In this document: positions 61,912 through 64,000 of the stretch, piece after piece
Layout of the letters: each line of letters opens with the position of its first letter
Position numbering within the stretch: position 1 is the first letter of the stretch
From: Rubinisphaera italica
GTDB taxonomy: Bacteria > Planctomycetota > Planctomycetia > Planctomycetales > Planctomycetaceae
DNA length: 64,000 bases
Reading direction: 5' to 3'
NCBI RefSeq assembly: GCF_007859715.1
Contig: NZ_SJPG01000001.1
Coordinates: forward strand, 1,948,728 to 2,012,727
Notes under the pieces: generated by a model
Told to the model about the DNA's origin: nothing
The model's input: the letters and a program-made list of their open reading frames with translations, nothing else
The model's database searches: none
Made by a program: the position numbers and the translations under genes

Positions 61912-62325
61912 ATGGTCAAGAAAAAACCTCACAAAGAGAGAAGCGATGCCGACAGGAGAGTCCGTCAGTGCGAAAGGCTGGCTCGACTAATGCAAGTACT
62001 GCACCTGATTTCCGGCCGTGGAAGATGGGATGCCTCTGCCTTGGCGGAAGAACTGGAATGTTCCACAAGAACGATCCATCGCCTCTTGCAGACACTTTCT
62101 ATGGCGGGCGTCCCTTGGTTTTTTGATGAGAAAACGAGGTCATACAGTATCCGCCCTGGCTATAAATTCCCTATGGTTGAGGAAAAATCTTCATCTGTGC
62201 AGAGTAAATCAGAATTCACATCTGAGATGAAAGACGCTGCCAATCAGCTGGTTCAGGATGGTGAGGCTTTTTCCAAATCTTTGGAAAATTTTTTAAGTTT
62301 GATCCAGTCATTAAGTCGACAATAG
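61912..62325 (+). CDS. HTH regulator, WYL-less paralog of the 56510 gene
   Basis: A 137-residue protein. Residues 10-70 are the same winged helix as in the 56510 regulator (RRVRQCERLARLMQVLHLIS, ALAEELECSTRTIHRLLQTL) with the same follow-up GVPWFFDEKTRSYSIRPGYKF, but the WYL part is replaced by a short helical tail. It could bind the same operator without sensing a ligand and so compete with the longer regulator. Native or truncated is not certain. Confidence 0.75.
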   Translation: MVKKKPHKERSDADRRVRQCERLARLMQVLHLISGRGRWDASALAEELECSTRTIHRLLQTLSMAGVPWFFDEKTRSYSIRPGYKFPMVEEKSSSVQSKSEFTSEMKDAANQLVQDGEAFSKSLENFLSLIQSLSRQ

Positions 62326-62395
62326 TAGTCTTCTTCTAATAAATTGGAACTAAATCATTTGTGTTTTCTTCCAATTATTAATAGTAGGCAAAGAG

Positions 62396-63610
62396 ATGAA
62401 TGACTGGCGGGAGCCGTTCAAAATTCTGCGTAATGAATTACTGCAGATATACAACACATGTCCAGAGATGTATCACGCAATTGTGCTCTCTGTGTTTCGA
62501 AATAAAAGTGAGCTTAACCTATCTCTCGATAACCTCGAGCCGAAACTTTTAGGACACAAACCATTTCAGAATATCAGTATTAAGTCTGAAGGTTGTGAAT
62601 TCCACAGCCATCGTTTTTATGGCAGCAACAACAGCCCTTATTACGCACTCCAAACAGCCTTGAACGGGATTGAGGAGTGGTGTGACCATATCCCAGGAGG
62701 AATGGTCCCCTCTCTGGAAATCCCTAAGCTATCGAGTCAGGCGGATCGAAATCTTATTCGATGGATGTCAATGGTTTACTACTTAGCAAGCGTTTCAAAA
62801 GCTCCTTATTTAGAGATTGAGGTCGAGTATCAGGAGAATGCCAACATTATTGGCTTTTTCCCATGGTACGAATGTCCGCACCCTCATGGCTGGTCACCAT
62901 TTGACTGGCTGATCTGTAAAGGGACTGCGATCAAGGAAATTCCTAGGTGGAAAGATCGATTTGAAAAGTCTGAAAACGAACTCCCCGATTATTTAGATAC
63001 ATACTTGCTCGACGGTGTCATCCGTAGTTCCATCGCGGCGATAGACATTCTTACCTGCATCCTCCCAATGGAACGACGTGCATCCAAAGTGAGTGAGCAA
63101 GTAACAAGTAAATCGAAAACAATCGCTAAAAACTCTTCGAGGAAGAGGCAAAAACAGATTGTAAGTCTCAGTATGTATCTTCGTTCTTATCACGACCTCG
63201 ACCAAACTTGGAATGACACAACAGGCACTGTGACAAAAAAAACGCCATTCTCTCGGTTGAATGCAAAACAGTGGGCAGCCATCCTGGAATGGGAGCACAA
63301 GGGTGGGGGGCCAGCAGATTCCACGGTCCGACGAGTAATGGAGGACATCTTTGGTAAAAATCCAATGAAAAAGTACCAACGGTTTCTCGATATGGACGAT
63401 CGGAATCGATCCCTTCTCGACTTCATAGACAAAATGCTGATACTAAAAGGAGGAAGTTTTTACGGCCAAATCTCAGAAGAAAACTCATCAAAGTCGAATC
63501 GTGAATTACCAATTGATCCCAGCAAAATCGAATACATACAACAAGGAACCAATCAGACGCGAAAATCCGATTACATAAAAACGCTTAAGCAAAAAGAAGA
63601 GAAAAACTAG
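62396..63610 (+). CDS. Hypothetical protein, 404 residues
   Basis: Unrecognised. Residues 1-220 form a mixed region with an ECPHPHGWSPFDWLICKG segment; residues 230-270 are basic and low-complexity (KSKTIAKNSSRKRQKQ), and 290-340 could be a helix-turn-helix (SRLNAKQWAAILEWEHKGGG then STVRRVMEDIFG). It might recognise DNA. It follows the HTH gene by 71 bp. Confidence 0.5.
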   Translation: MNDWREPFKILRNELLQIYNTCPEMYHAIVLSVFRNKSELNLSLDNLEPKLLGHKPFQNISIKSEGCEFHSHRFYGSNNSPYYALQTALNGIEEWCDHIPGGMVPSLEIPKLSSQADRNLIRWMSMVYYLASVSKAPYLEIEVEYQENANIIGFFPWYECPHPHGWSPFDWLICKGTAIKEIPRWKDRFEKSENELPDYLDTYLLDGVIRSSIAAIDILTCILPMERRASKVSEQVTSKSKTIAKNSSRKRQKQIVSLSMYLRSYHDLDQTWNDTTGTVTKKTPFSRLNAKQWAAILEWEHKGGGPADSTVRRVMEDIFGKNPMKKYQRFLDMDDRNRSLLDFIDKMLILKGGSFYGQISEENSSKSNRELPIDPSKIEYIQQGTNQTRKSDYIKTLKQKEEKN

Positions 63611-63749
63611 GCAGTAAGAAAAATAAATAATTGACGTTAACTTGTTACTGATCAAATACTTACAGTCAAGACATGAAGTCCATGCGGTTAGAAGTGAACA
63701 GCCTCTGTGAGAAGTGTCACAACACTTCTAGAACTGGAAAGGTTCACTC

Positions 63750-63989
63750 ATGGCACAAATGGACTTCACGACAAATGGCGTAATCAACACCGAAGAACTT
63801 TATACGCTTCGGACCTTCAAAAAACGGCTCGACATCTCTGATCACACACTCCGAGTTGCTCGTCGGGCTGGGCTTCAGGTTCGCTACCTACACAAGCAAG
63901 GTTACATTCTTGGTCGTGATTGGATCGACTATGTTCTGAATTCCAGCCGTAGTTCTCAGGAAGCCGAACCCACCTCCGTCAGTTCGTGA
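63750..63989 (+). CDS. Excisionase/MerR-like small HTH protein
   Basis: A 79-residue protein with one winged HTH (LYTLRTFKKRLDISDHTLRV, ARRAGLQVRYLHKQGYILGR, DWIDYVL), the size and pattern of DNA-binding excisionases and recombination directionality factors. An excisionase here would suit an integrated mobile island; the integrase should lie beyond the right edge. Confidence 0.65.
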   Translation: MAQMDFTTNGVINTEELYTLRTFKKRLDISDHTLRVARRAGLQVRYLHKQGYILGRDWIDYVLNSSRSSQEAEPTSVSS

Positions 63990-64000
63990 ACTCATTATTT

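Noticed and set aside
1..64000. tRNA, rRNA genes or riboswitches
   Set aside because: No cloverleaf, rRNA core sequence or known riboswitch consensus was recognised by eye; a tRNAscan-SE/Infernal run would be decisive.

Overview
The window looks like a piece of a planctomycete chromosome (Planctomycetaceae-like, Gimesia/Rubinisphaera style). This is inferred from two type IV pilin-like DUF1559 proteins with the terminal FADGHV/FVDGHV motif, an ECF sigma factor next to a PASTA-less Ser/Thr kinase, a PQQ-propeller protein with EF-hands, a secreted SGNH/FAD-oxidoreductase fusion, a decayed secreted esterase, and many insertion sequences. No rRNA, tRNA or CRISPR array was recognised.

1-11.7 kb is a metabolic block: an M24 peptidase (cut by the window edge), an AstE/AspA-type deacylase, a PQQ-like secreted protein, a D-threonine aldolase/D-serine dehydratase-type PLP enzyme, two SDR dehydrogenases, a threonine-synthase-like PLP enzyme, a sodium:solute symporter with a C-terminal HEAT domain and an HpcH/HpaI aldolase. 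This suggests uptake and breakdown of hydroxy-amino or sugar-acid compounds. Two decayed genes sit between them, an SDR and an RraA-like aldolase; both are visible only by reading through stop codons.

11.7-20.7 kb is a scar zone: an IS110 remnant behind a severed signal peptide, the SGNH-FAD oxidoreductase gene, an OB-fold lipoprotein, a truncated esterase, two inverted 706-bp IS1380 fragments that end at the same internal nucleotide, a helicase fragment, a reverse transcriptase with a YADN box, a broken ADP-ribosylglycohydrolase and an IS3-like fragment.

20.9-31.3 kb is a heavy-metal efflux locus: a CusCBA-like RND operon and an OmpR-family response regulator/histidine kinase pair. A complete IS1380 element with a 5-bp target duplication lies between them. 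The two transcription units share a near-identical promoter/operator, with two direct 7-mers 11 bp apart placed 10 bp from a -10 box.

31.4-39.2 kb is accessory DNA: a VWA protein, an unknown protein, a 49-residue cysteine-rich peptide, a type I methyltransferase with a truncated specificity subunit and no hsdR, then a plasmid-type block. That block carries a ubiquitin-like protein, an E2-like/RING-like zinc fusion and a JAMM peptidase, with no E1 in view. 39.5-49.6 kb holds an IS3-like element and a module of sigma factor, two DUF1559 proteins, Ser/Thr kinase, lipoprotein and beta-propeller protein; IS30 has split the lipoprotein gene.

49.9-64 kb resembles an integrated plasmid or conjugative island. 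It has a DnaX-like AAA+ protein with its partner, a Cas4/AddB-like Fe-S nuclease, three further PD-(D/E)XK candidates, a beta-CASP RNase-J-like protein, two related HTH regulators (one with a WYL domain, split by a second identical IS30), an IS21 istB scrap and an excisionase-like HTH protein. The content suggests DNA recombination and phage or plasmid conflict functions, but no single known system is complete.
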